30,992 nt of DNA from CAZKXU01 sp964556665 (GCA_964556665.1 CAZKXU010000035.1:1-30992), one strand, 5' to 3'; positions 24,704 to 30,992 are shown, counted from the stretch's first letter. The notes: generated by a model from the sequence alone, not told the origin. Numbers and translations are program-made.

Positions 24704-26501
24704 CCTTACCCTTCTCCTCCTTAATCCTTAACTCAAGCTCCGCTACTTTTTTCTCTATCCTCTTTGCGGCCTCTCTATCAGTAGGCTCCTGACTGTTATG
24801 TGCAGATTGTAAAGCTGAGGTAAAGGTCTCAAGTGCTTTCTTTAAATCGCCGGTCTTGTAAAGAACATCTCCGTAATGCTCCTTAATCACGGCATCGTCA
24901 TTTGAGGCAGACACGGCACGGCTAAGAATATCTAAAGCCTCCTTCTCCTTGCCCTGCTTAAAATATATCCAACCCAAAGTATCTAAGTAATATCCATCAG
25001 CTGGATTAATCTTCAGTGCTTGTTCTATTAAAACTAGTGCGCGCTCTAAATTTGTCCCCTGCTCTGCCAATCCATATGCTATGAAATTAAGCGCATTGCC
25101 GTTCTTAGGATTCAGCTTTATTACCTGCTCCATGGTGGCAATTGATTCGGCTTTCTGCCCCAAATCATCAAGTACAACGGCATAATTAAAAAGTATATCA
25201 TCGTTAGCTGGTTCCCGTTTCATCTCTTGGCGTAGCAGCTTCTCTGCTTCAGTAAACTTACTCTGTGCCCTAAACAACATCACAAGAAATGAAATTATGC
25301 GGGTCGAACCAGGTGACTTCTCCAAAGCCTCACGTGTTGCTTTTTCCGCCCCACTAAGATCGCCATCCTGGCGCATTATAAAAGCTGCAAAGGTTCTTGA
25401 TTTAACATACATCTCCTGATCCGGTGAGATTTTAAGAAGCTCTTCTACAGCCTCTTTATTACGGCCCGAACCAGCATATATTGAGCCGACGTAGTATCGA
25501 GCGCCGCCATGATCAGGCTTGCTAGCAAGTAGAAGAGTAAGCTCTCTAAGCGCATCCACAAACCTCTGCTGTTGAATGAGAATTAAAGCTATATTAAACC
25601 TAGCGTCACTCGGATCCTCCTCAACATTCTTTAAAGCCTCAAGATGCTCAAGCGCCTGATCATACTTCTCCTCTCCAATAAGGAGCTGCCCCATAACCCG
25701 ACGCGCCATAAGATTATTAGGGTCCTCTGCTAGGACTCTTTCACAATGTGCCTTTGCCTCTACTACCTTCTTCTGTTTAAGTAGGACACGTAATAGATCG
25801 ACCTCTAAAGCCTTGTTCTCAGGCTCTAATCCAAGTGATACTCCGTATTCCTGCTCCGCCTCGGAAAGCTTCTCCGCCTGCTCATACATTCGCCCCAGAT
25901 AGTAATGCGCGATCGGCTCGCGCGGATTTTGACGAACCAAGGAAGTCATAACAGCAATAGCCTTATCGATCTGATCTGTTTTTGAAAAAAGACTCGCCAA
26001 CAACACATGCGCATTTATCATCTCCGGATGGGACTTAATTAATTTTTCATATATCGGCACCGCCTCCTTCTCCTTGCCGAGCGACTCAAGTATGCCGGCG
26101 TAAAGAAGCTCTGACTGCTGATTACTCGGATCATCTTCTAAGGCACGTCTAATCTCCTTCAAGGCCAGATCGAGCTTACCTTCTCGAAGATATAACTCGG
26201 CGAGCTTGACGTGCAGCTGCGCTGAAGGCCCACTAGCAAGCTCACTGGCACGATTAAGCTTAGTAACCGCTGTCTTTAAATCTTCGTTGACTAAGGCGAG
26301 CTGACCTACCAGATAAGAATGCATTGCCTCGGAAGCAAGCTGGGTGTCTTCATCAAAATCCCCTCTAGGTGCGTCTTGCGCCTTTTCTGCATAATCAGAG
26401 GAGTTGCCAAGTGGTGCAATTTTAGATGCTGTGGAGCAACCGCATAAATATAAGGAGATTAGGAGCAAAAATATTGGGATAGTTCGCCGAGATTTATTCA
26501 A
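24687..26501 (-). CDS. TPR-repeat lipoprotein
   Basis: The 604-residue protein has a lipoprotein signal with lipobox LCGC (Cys22 the likely acylated residue). Tandem tetratricopeptide repeats, about fourteen by eye, follow from about 45 to 580. Consensus pieces recur, such as AELYLREGKLDLALKEIRRALEDDP, YYLGRMYEQAEKLSEAEQEY and YYLDTLGWIYFKQGKEKEALDIL. The C-terminus is a charged Glu/Lys helix (about 580-604). TPR lipoproteins act as protein-binding scaffolds in the envelope. The gene is the first of a three-gene minus-strand operon with the LolB-like and DUF255 genes. Its 5' end lies 24 bases from an R1 element on the other side. The exact partner is not visible. Confidence 0.9.
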   Translation of the reverse strand: MNKSRRTIPIFLLLISLYLCGCSTASKIAPLGNSSDYAEKAQDAPRGDFDEDTQLASEAMHSYLVGQLALVNEDLKTAVTKLNRASELASGPSAQLHVKLAELYLREGKLDLALKEIRRALEDDPSNQQSELLYAGILESLGKEKEAVPIYEKLIKSHPEMINAHVLLASLFSKTDQIDKAIAVMTSLVRQNPREPIAHYYLGRMYEQAEKLSEAEQEYGVSLGLEPENKALEVDLLRVLLKQKKVVEAKAHCERVLAEDPNNLMARRVMGQLLIGEEKYDQALEHLEALKNVEEDPSDARFNIALILIQQQRFVDALRELTLLLASKPDHGGARYYVGSIYAGSGRNKEAVEELLKISPDQEMYVKSRTFAAFIMRQDGDLSGAEKATREALEKSPGSTRIISFLVMLFRAQSKFTEAEKLLRQEMKREPANDDILFNYAVVLDDLGQKAESIATMEQVIKLNPKNGNALNFIAYGLAEQGTNLERALVLIEQALKINPADGYYLDTLGWIYFKQGKEKEALDILSRAVSASNDDAVIKEHYGDVLYKTGDLKKALETFTSALQSAHNSQEPTDREAAKRIEKKVAELELRIKEEKGKVAETK

Positions 26502-26525
26502 GTTTCAGATGAGTTAAAATCACTC

Positions 26526-26605
26526 ACTAGTACCACGGACATCCTTGCCCGCTTAATCGTCTATGCTAATTCGATCATGCGGGCAAGGATGCCCGCGGTC
26601 CCAGT
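26526..26605. repeat. Nested palindromic element R1, short form, copy 4
   Basis: This 80-bp short form contains only the first hairpin inside the terminal repeat. The left end, ACTAGTACCACGG, has three changes from the consensus, and the right end is CCGCGGTCCCAGT (26593-26605). The inner stem CATCCTTGCCCGC (26540-26552) pairs perfectly over 13 bp with 26579-26591 across a 26-base loop. It lies between the TPR gene start and tRNA-Gln. Confidence 0.82.
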
Positions 26606-26637
26606 GTCTTTTGTCCAAATTAAGCAGTTACAATATG

Positions 26638-26708
26638 CTCGCCCGCAAGGACTCGAACCTCAATCTTCAGGGCCAGAACCTGACGTGCTACCATTACACC
26701 ACGGGCGA
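26638..26708 (-). tRNA. tRNA-Gln (anticodon CUG)
   Basis: A 71-base cloverleaf is read on the minus strand. The acceptor stem TCGCCCG pairs perfectly with CGGGCGA. The D arm is GTGT..GCAC. The anticodon stem TCAGG/CCTGA encloses the loop TTCTGGC, giving anticodon CTG for codon CAG. The T arm contains TTCGAGT with two wobble pairs. The discriminator is G, as expected for Gln, and CCA is not encoded. It stands alone on this strand. Confidence 0.92.
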
Positions 26709-26780
26709 ATAAGATGATGATTCTACCAAGCAGTATAGCTAGTTACAACTAGGTAAGAGAAAATTTAATTTCTCCTATAC

Positions 26781-26831
26781 TAAATGACAAAATAACGTAC
26801 CGTTATTGTGTCTGTCGGCCTTTGACTATCC
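26781..26831 (-). repeat. 51-bp palindromic repeat, type R2a, copy 2
   Basis: This is the reverse-orientation partner of 4-54, matching at 44 of 51 positions. The 12-bp hairpin has the sequence GACAAAATAACG with loop TAC and one mismatch in the right arm. It lies 10 bases from the related R2b copy at 26841-26889, so the two subtypes are found side by side between the two tRNA genes. Confidence 0.8.
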
Positions 26832-26840
26832 GTGGCCAGG

Positions 26841-26889
26841 CTTTAGCAAGGGACAGAATAACGCTACGATATTCTGTCACTTGCTATAG
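26841..26889. repeat. 49-bp palindromic repeat, type R2b, copy 2
   Basis: CTTTAGCAAGGGACAGAATA pairs with TATTCTGTCACTTGCTATAG around a short centre. It matches 5078-5126 at about 40 of 49 positions with identical length. It lies just upstream of the promoter for tRNA-Glu and pdxS. Confidence 0.8.
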
Positions 26890-26894
26890 TACGC

Positions 26895-26923
26895 TTGATT
26901 AATGCTTCAGAACCGTATAAAAT
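26895..26923 (+). promoter_or_regulatory. Sigma-70 promoter for tRNA-Glu, probably also pdxS
   Basis: TTGATT (26895-26900) and TAAAAT (26918-26923) are separated by 17 bases and lie 28 bases before the tRNA-Glu 5' end. Only 37 bases separate the tRNA from pdxS and no terminator is seen between them, so read-through into pdxS is expected. Confidence 0.5.
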
Positions 26924-26951
26924 CAGCGGCTTATACATTGGTGTATATTGT

Positions 26952-27024
26952 GGCCCTATCGTCTAGTGGTCTAGGACGCTGGCCTCTCACGTCGGAAACA
27001 CGGGTTCGAAACCCGTTGGGGCCA
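26952..27024 (+). tRNA. tRNA-Glu (anticodon CUC)
   Basis: A 73-base cloverleaf is read on the plus strand. Acceptor GGCCCTA pairs with TGGGGCC (one wobble). The D arm is GTCT..GGAC. The anticodon stem CTGGC/GTCGG encloses the loop CTCTCAC, giving anticodon CTC for codon GAG. The T arm ACGGG-TTCGAAA-CCCGT is perfect, with discriminator A. CCA is not encoded. It is the first transcript unit before pdxS. Confidence 0.93.
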
Positions 27025-27061
27025 CACCTTTTATTCCGATAACATTCAGGGATCGTGTTTT

Positions 27062-27928
27062 ATGGATCTCAAAGTTGGATTAGCGAGTATGCTCTGTAAT
27101 GGCGTCATCATGGACGTCGTTAATGTTGAGCAGGCGCGTATAGCTGAAGATGCAGGTGCTGTAGCTGTAATGGCTCTCGAGCGTGTGCCCTCCGACATCC
27201 GTCGTGATGGCGGCGTGGCTCGCATGAGTGACCCTGAGATGATCGAGGGTATTAAAGCCGCTGTCAGCATCCCTGTAATGGCGAAAGTCCGTATCGGACA
27301 TTTTGCCGAGGCGCAAATCCTGGAAGCTATCGGAATAGACTTTATCGATGAGTCAGAGGTCCTGACACCCGCAGATCCGTTCAGTCATATAAATAAGTTT
27401 GAGTTCAAAACCCCTTTTGTTTGCGGTGCATGCAATCTCGGGGAGGCACTGCGCCGAATTAATGAAGGCGCTGCCCTGATTCGTACCAAAGGAGAGGCTG
27501 GTACAGGCAATATCGTAGAAGCGGTGCGCCACATGCGTGCTATTACATCCGATATAAAAGAGCTGATTAAACTCAACAATTCAGAGCTTGAGATTAAGGG
27601 GCGAGAATACCGTGTACCGCTTGAGTTATTACAGTTAGTAAAAAAAGATGGCAAATTACCTGTACCAAATTTTGCAGCAGGCGGTGTAGCAACACCAGCA
27701 GATGCATCCCTAATAAGGCAGTTAGGTGCTGAGTCAGTGTTTGTGGGCTCCGGAATATTTAAATCCGAGTACCCACAGAAACTTGCTAAAGCGATAGTGG
27801 AAGCAAGCTGCTTCTATAATGATCCCAAAAAACTGCTGGAGGTTTCACGTTCTCTAGGAAAGGCTATGAAGGGCATAGAGATTAGCACGATCCCGACCGA
27901 GCTTAAGTTGGCAGGGCGTGGGTGGTAA
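27062..27928 (+). CDS. pdxS: Pyridoxal 5'-phosphate synthase subunit PdxS
   Basis: PdxS condenses ribose 5-phosphate, glyceraldehyde 3-phosphate and ammonia to make pyridoxal 5'-phosphate. It works in a complex with the glutaminase PdxT. The 288-residue TIM barrel keeps the catalytic residues: Asp18 in GVIMDVV, Lys75 in PVMAKVRIGH (Schiff base) and Lys143 in RTKGEAGTGN (second lysine). These match Bacillus subtilis Asp24, Lys81 and Lys149 with a constant offset of 6. Length is slightly below the usual 290-295. The gene lies 37 bases after tRNA-Glu with a weak AGGG upstream. This route replaces the PdxA/PdxJ pathway of enterobacteria. The pair with pdxT is interrupted by an R1 element. Confidence 0.97.
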   Translation: MDLKVGLASMLCNGVIMDVVNVEQARIAEDAGAVAVMALERVPSDIRRDGGVARMSDPEMIEGIKAAVSIPVMAKVRIGHFAEAQILEAIGIDFIDESEVLTPADPFSHINKFEFKTPFVCGACNLGEALRRINEGAALIRTKGEAGTGNIVEAVRHMRAITSDIKELIKLNNSELEIKGREYRVPLELLQLVKKDGKLPVPNFAAGGVATPADASLIRQLGAESVFVGSGIFKSEYPQKLAKAIVEASCFYNDPKKLLEVSRSLGKAMKGIEISTIPTELKLAGRGW

Positions 27929-27950
27929 CACGATAGCAGATCAGATTGTT

Positions 27951-28026
27951 CCTGGGACCGCGGACTTCCAGTCCGCTACGCAGTGGCACCTGATTAATAT
28001 GCGGGCTGGAAGCCCGCGGTCCCAGT
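27951..28026. repeat. Nested palindromic element R1, short form, copy 5
   Basis: This 76-bp short form lies inside the pdxS-pdxT operon. The terminal stem CTGGGACCGCGG (27952-27963) pairs with 28014-28025. The inner stem CTTCCAGTCCGC (27965-27976) pairs with GCGGGCTGGAAG (28001-28012), with one G-T wobble. Four inner pairs differ from copy 4 by compensatory changes. It begins 23 bases after the pdxS stop and ends 33 bases before the pdxT ATG. Confidence 0.85.
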
Positions 28027-28045
28027 GTAGTGAGCTTTTTTACCG

Positions 28046-28061
28046 ATTTTTAATTAAAAAT
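28046..28061 (+). promoter_or_regulatory. Palindrome over the pdxT start codon
   Basis: A perfect 16-bp palindrome (ATTTTTAA/TTAAAAAT) covers the first two bases of the pdxT ATG (28060). It is flanked by CCGATT (28043-28048) and AATCGG (28065-28070). No Shine-Dalgarno sequence is visible before the start. Initiation might be hidden in a hairpin unless ribosomes arrive from pdxS. This is inference from sequence only. Confidence 0.3.
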
Positions 28062-28617
28062 GTTAATCGGCATACTAGGTTTCCAAGGCTGCATCAAACC
28101 TCACGAGGAGATACTTGAAAAACTCTCCGCTCCATACTGTCGTGTGCGTACTGCCACAGAGCTGGAACGGTGCTCCCACCTCATTATTCCAGGCGGCGAA
28201 AGCACCACTATGCTTGGGTTTCTCAAACGTAACGGCCTAGACACGGAGATTCAACGCTTCGCCAAAACCAGGCCGATCTGGGGAATCTGCGCCGGTGCAA
28301 TCCTGATCGCTAAAGAGGTAAGCAATCCTGTTCAGCCATCTCTCGGACTTACTGAAATTAGCGCCCAGAGAAACTTCTATGGCTCTCAGCTAGACTCATT
28401 TACGACAGAGATTGAATTTGAACCGTTAAAAATTAAGCTTCCTGTTGATTTTATACGTGCGCCTCTTTTAAACACACTGAGTCGCTCAGTCTCAGTATAT
28501 GCCTACCATGATAAGCAGCCGGTCTGGTTCGAACAGGGACGCATCGTGGCCAGCTCTTTCCATATCGAACTCAGCGGAGACCCCCGACTCCATCAATATT
28601 TTATAGCTAAAGAATAG
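28060..28617 (+). CDS. pdxT: Pyridoxal 5'-phosphate synthase glutaminase subunit PdxT
   Basis: PdxT hydrolyses glutamine and channels ammonia to PdxS. The 185-residue class-I glutaminase has the catalytic triad Cys77 (WGICAGAILIA), His168 and Glu170 (SSFHIELSGD), in line with Cys79, His170 and Glu172 in Bacillus subtilis. Other motifs are IGILGFQGCIKPHEEIL at the N-terminus and LIIPGGESTTM (41-51), the oxyanion-hole region. The fold and length are standard. The ATG at 28060 has no visible ribosome binding site. The rlmH ATG follows its stop directly, with zero spacing, so these two are coupled. An R1 element and a palindrome separate it from pdxS. Confidence 0.96.
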   Translation: MLIGILGFQGCIKPHEEILEKLSAPYCRVRTATELERCSHLIIPGGESTTMLGFLKRNGLDTEIQRFAKTRPIWGICAGAILIAKEVSNPVQPSLGLTEISAQRNFYGSQLDSFTTEIEFEPLKIKLPVDFIRAPLLNTLSRSVSVYAYHDKQPVWFEQGRIVASSFHIELSGDPRLHQYFIAKE

Positions 28618-29106
28618 ATGCGCATAGAAATTCTCTCGCTCGGAAAAGGTAGACAGAAGTATCTACAGGTTGGCGAAGCAGAGTATATGAAGAGGCTATC
28701 AACCTTTGCTAAAGTTTCAATTACCGAGATACCTCTGAAAGAAGGCACTACAGAGCAGGCCAAGGCGCGCGAATCGGATGCCGTACTTGCCAAAATTCCA
28801 GATAAAGGTTTTTTGGTGGTTCTAGATGAGGCCGGTCAGGAGTTTAACTCGATCGGATTCGCAACGTATCTGGAGAAAAAAATCAACTCCGGAAATTCGA
28901 GCATCTATTTTGCTGTTGGCGCCTATCACGGCTGGTCTAAGAAGGTCATGGAAAGAGCGGACCTGGTTCTCTCCCTTTCGAAGTTTACATTTACCTATGA
29001 GCATAGCCGCCTAATCCTGCTTGAACAGATCTATCGAGCGTATAGTATTATGCGTGGACTGCCTTACCATAGGGGGGAAGACTCGGCAAAGAAGCCTTCT
29101 AGATAG
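28618..29106 (+). CDS. rlmH: 23S rRNA pseudouridine-1915 N3-methyltransferase RlmH
   Basis: RlmH methylates pseudouridine 1915 in helix 69 of 23S rRNA as a SPOUT-class knotted homodimer. The 162-residue protein has MRIEILSLGKGRQKYLQVGEAEYMKRL at the N-terminus, the SAM knot region at about 98-121 (FAVGAYHGWSKKVMERADLVLSLSKF), and the C-terminal block EHSRLILLEQIYRAYSIMRGLPYHR (128-152), a hallmark of the family. The Gly-rich motif reads GAYHG, where most members have GGAYG or GGPEG, and the protein has about 7 extra C-terminal residues beyond PYHRGED. Its ATG abuts the pdxT stop, so translation is coupled. Location with pdxST is unusual, because rlmH more often follows rsfS. Confidence 0.92.
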   Translation: MRIEILSLGKGRQKYLQVGEAEYMKRLSTFAKVSITEIPLKEGTTEQAKARESDAVLAKIPDKGFLVVLDEAGQEFNSIGFATYLEKKINSGNSSIYFAVGAYHGWSKKVMERADLVLSLSKFTFTYEHSRLILLEQIYRAYSIMRGLPYHRGEDSAKKPSR

Positions 29107-29144
29107 ATTCTGTCTGGGAACTACTTTTTTTCAAAAAAACATAC

Positions 29145-29261
29145 CTGTGAGGCCCGTACAACGCGCATGGGCAGTGCAACGCACTGCTACTAGGCAGCGT
29201 AAGATATTAGCTTGCGAAGCAAGCGCACATCAAGTCCGTGCGTAGCGCGGTTCTGTGAGGC
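29145..29261 (-). repeat. Nested palindromic element R1, terminus-less form, copy 6
   Basis: The internal modules of the long form are present in the same orientation as copy 2: GGGCAGTGCAACGCACTGC, GGCAGCGTAAGAT, GCTTGCGAAGCAAGC and a CCGTGCGTAGCGCGG hairpin. The ACTGGGACCGCGG ends are missing. Instead the 9-bp direct repeat CTGTGAGGC flanks the modules (29145-29153 and 29253-29261), resembling a target-site duplication. It lies 38 bases after rlmH. Confidence 0.7.
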
Positions 29262-29398
29262 TCCCTGTCGGTCGCCAAGGGAGGTAATTCGATGCTACAT
29301 ATCAATCAGTATTTTTTACCTGACGGTAAAATGCTGAAATTTTTAACTAAATTTCCCCCTCCCGAATGACGATATAGATCACGAATAGATTCATTTAT

Positions 29399-30235
29399 AT
29401 GCAGACTCATATGCTCAATAATGAAAGGGGATTCACGACTATTACTATAGTAGCTCTGACTCTGCCTCTTTTTTTACTGTTAACTACTGTTATATTTGAT
29501 CTTTCACGGGTTCCCATAGCTCAAGGGTATGCATTTGATGCGGTCACTAAGGCTGCTTTAAGAATTGACGCTGAACAGACCACTGATAAATTTGAACGCG
29601 CACCGGTAATTGCTTATAATTTCTGCACTGAGACCACGCTGAATCCAGGCTCATGTGATAGTGCAGCGGTCCCAAATAACTTTCTTAAGTCTTCAACAGA
29701 ATTAGTAAACAAAGCTTGCCAGCTCGCGGCTACAGAGATCCAGAATCAAGCTGCAGATATCTTCTCAATACCTTTATCCGATCTAGGAATTCAATTTAGT
29801 GTAATTGAGGTTAATGTTAATCCTGCAAACGGAGCGCCAAGCTCAGCTTCGATCGTAGTTACATCAGATGATGACTGCGCAGGAACTGGCAGCTCTATGA
29901 CATTCTTTAATAAGTTTTCCGACTACTTCGATACTGGTGACATAGTGAGCCATGCCGATTGGCTTCGCCTGGGAGGTTGGTTAGTAGAAACAGACCATGC
30001 TGTAAATACTGTGCCTAGCCCACCATCATTCCCAGTAAGTGGTGGTGTCACTGAAGGCCCTTGGCTCGCAGGATATTACATCGTAGGGATAGTGCATACA
30101 CAGGTTACATTCTATCTTCCGGGACTGTATCCAAATTCTGGCCTTACCGGCAGCTGTCCCGGATGTAAAAATAGATTAGTAAGTGGTTACGTTGTAAAAA
30201 ACCTAAGTGCAGTATCAGGGATAGAGAAACCTTAA
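29399..30235 (+). CDS. TadE/TadG-like membrane-anchored protein
   Basis: The 278-residue protein has the N-terminal pattern of Tad/Flp pilus pseudopilin-like proteins: NERGFTTITIVALTLPLFLL followed by a Glu/Asp-bearing FDLSRVPIAQGYAFDAVTKAAL. The single hydrophobic helix spans about 14-34, and the rest should be outside the inner membrane. Four cysteines in the C-terminal half and near residue 78 (CTETTLNPGSC, GSCPGCKN) may form disulfides. TadE and TadG proteins belong to tight-adherence pili, but none of the other tad genes is visible before the window ends, so assignment stays at the level of similarity. The gene ends with AAGGAGAG overlapping its stop, a good ribosome site for the next gene. 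Confidence 0.65.
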   Translation: MQTHMLNNERGFTTITIVALTLPLFLLLTTVIFDLSRVPIAQGYAFDAVTKAALRIDAEQTTDKFERAPVIAYNFCTETTLNPGSCDSAAVPNNFLKSSTELVNKACQLAATEIQNQAADIFSIPLSDLGIQFSVIEVNVNPANGAPSSASIVVTSDDDCAGTGSSMTFFNKFSDYFDTGDIVSHADWLRLGGWLVETDHAVNTVPSPPSFPVSGGVTEGPWLAGYYIVGIVHTQVTFYLPGLYPNSGLTGSCPGCKNRLVSGYVVKNLSAVSGIEKP

Positions 30236-30243
30236 GGAGAGAT

Positions 30244-30992
30244 ATGAAAACTATACCAATACAGATAGGAAGAAAGCGGCTCTGTTTTACTGCCTTCTTG
30301 CTAGTTACAGCTACAGTCTTAAATTTCGTACCAGCTGTTATTAGTTATGCATCAGCCGAATCGAATAATAATGTAGGTATACTTTTAAACAATCAATCAC
30401 AACGATATTTAAGTAAGATCTCAAAACAGATTAAGAGCAAGGGCTTAACTGGTCTTCCCAGTACAGACTCAATTTTGCAATCTAAAACTACACTTACGGC
30501 CTCAATTAACCAGATCGGAGAGCAGGCTGTGTCCGGCACTCCGCCTACACTTTTAGAGATCGCAAATGCCCCCGAAGGTATTAAGCTTATATTCTGGAAT
30601 CTTGGAATAATCGATGCCATCGCTTCCGGCAACCCCACTCAACAACAGTGCGGTGATTATTTTTACGGTATGACTGATGGACGTTCAGGCGGGCAAGGTG
30701 CCTGTCGTATGGCTGAAGGTGTCGGCTTTTCATTTCAGACTATATTAGAAGGAGGAATCTCCCTCTGCTTTATGCAAAAATTCCCAACTCAAGCAAACTA
30801 TGATGCAGGTGGGATACAGTTGCTTTTAGGTGAATTTCCAAAAGGGAAAATCGGTAATATTTTCGTTGCACCAACTGGCTCTAAATCACGCACAGTTAAA
30901 GTTAATGTCAGAGGAAATAATGATGAAAATGGCCCACAAATAGTATACCTAAGGATTAAGTCATCTGAACAGAATGATAAGAAAGATAATAT
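30244..30992 (+). CDS. Secreted protein of unknown function, 3' end outside window
   Basis: An open frame of 249 codons runs from the ATG at 30244 to the window end with no stop, and AAGGAG lies 5 bases before the ATG. The N-terminus has basic residues (GRKRL, 9-13), a hydrophobic stretch at about 14-33 and a signal-peptidase site ASA/E after residue 38. The mature part is rich in Ser, Asn and Gly, with cysteines in QQCGDYFYG, GACRMAEG and SLCFMQ. It is unlike any family I know. It follows the TadE/G-like gene by 8 bases and is likely co-transcribed, which suggests a role at the cell surface or in a pilus-related apparatus. The start is well supported but length and function are unknown. Confidence 0.75.
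   Translation, partial: MKTIPIQIGRKRLCFTAFLLVTATVLNFVPAVISYASAESNNNVGILLNNQSQRYLSKISKQIKSKGLTGLPSTDSILQSKTTLTASINQIGEQAVSGTPPTLLEIANAPEGIKLIFWNLGIIDAIASGNPTQQQCGDYFYGMTDGRSGGQGACRMAEGVGFSFQTILEGGISLCFMQKFPTQANYDAGGIQLLLGEFPKGKIGNIFVAPTGSKSRTVKVNVRGNNDENGPQIVYLRIKSSEQNDKKDN

Noticed and set aside
28030..28040. T-run after the R1 copy in pdxST as a terminator
   Set aside because: The run of Ts begins about 10 bases after the end of the hairpin, too far for an intrinsic terminator, and pdxT has no promoter that I can see in the gap.
155..29261. CRISPR array
   Set aside because: The repeats are dispersed over 29 kb, vary in length and orientation and have no regularly spaced spacers or cas genes.
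30393..30638. 81-codon open frame on the minus strand near the window end
   Set aside because: It lies entirely within the secreted protein gene at 30244-30992, which has a signal peptide and a strong ribosome binding site.

Overview
The window comes from a Gram-negative bacterium with a lipopolysaccharide outer membrane. It carries an LptB ATPase, several lipobox lipoproteins and an RND efflux pump. It also uses sigma-54 and the DXP-independent PdxS/PdxT route to vitamin B6. The lptB-rpoN-hpf-rapZ order, a DUF255 protein and a TadE/G-like protein suggest a deltaproteobacterial-grade lineage (Myxococcota, Bdellovibrionota or SAR324-like). I cannot place it more precisely. Base composition is moderately AT-rich, and neither tRNA encodes its CCA end.

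Layout. 1-340: intergenic repeats. 341-3872: an exported unknown protein, lptB and rpoN. 3873-11027: a block that separates rpoN from its usual partners hpf and rapZ. It holds a GC-rich membrane-protein gene of foreign appearance and a complete outer-membrane factor/adaptor/RND pump operon behind a readable sigma-70 promoter. 11028-13547: hpf, rapZ (TTG start, overlapping hpf) and metK. 13805-15639 (minus): a cation-diffusion transporter and an unknown Rossmann-like protein, divergent from trmB. 16482-17793: a 68-residue helical protein and a GHL10-type glycosidase-like protein. 17900-21047: an operon of an exported unknown protein, an ABC ATPase and an ABC-2 type permease. 21316-21915: an ECF-like sigma factor without an adjacent anti-sigma gene. 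21927-26501 (minus): a TPR lipoprotein, a LolB/DUF4292-like lipoprotein and a DUF255 thioredoxin-fold protein, overlapping end to end. 26638-29106: tRNA-Gln(CUG) on minus, then tRNA-Glu(CUC), pdxS, pdxT and rlmH on plus. 29399-30992: a TadE/TadG-like membrane-anchored protein and a secreted protein cut by the window end.

The most striking non-genic content is a family of nested palindromic elements bounded by ACTGGGACCGCGG and its inverse. There are six copies, all intergenic, in a short form of about 80 bp and a long form of 136-238 bp. Stem bases covary between copies. One copy shows an apparent slippage deletion, one carries a duplicated module, one sits between pdxS and pdxT, and one has lost its termini but is flanked by a 9-bp direct repeat. 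A second family of compact palindromes (51 bp and 49 bp types sharing a GACA-AATAACG core) occurs four times. A 74-bp element with perfect 20-bp inverted ends lies just after rpoN. No transposase gene is visible for any of them, so they look non-autonomous and mobilised or maintained in trans.
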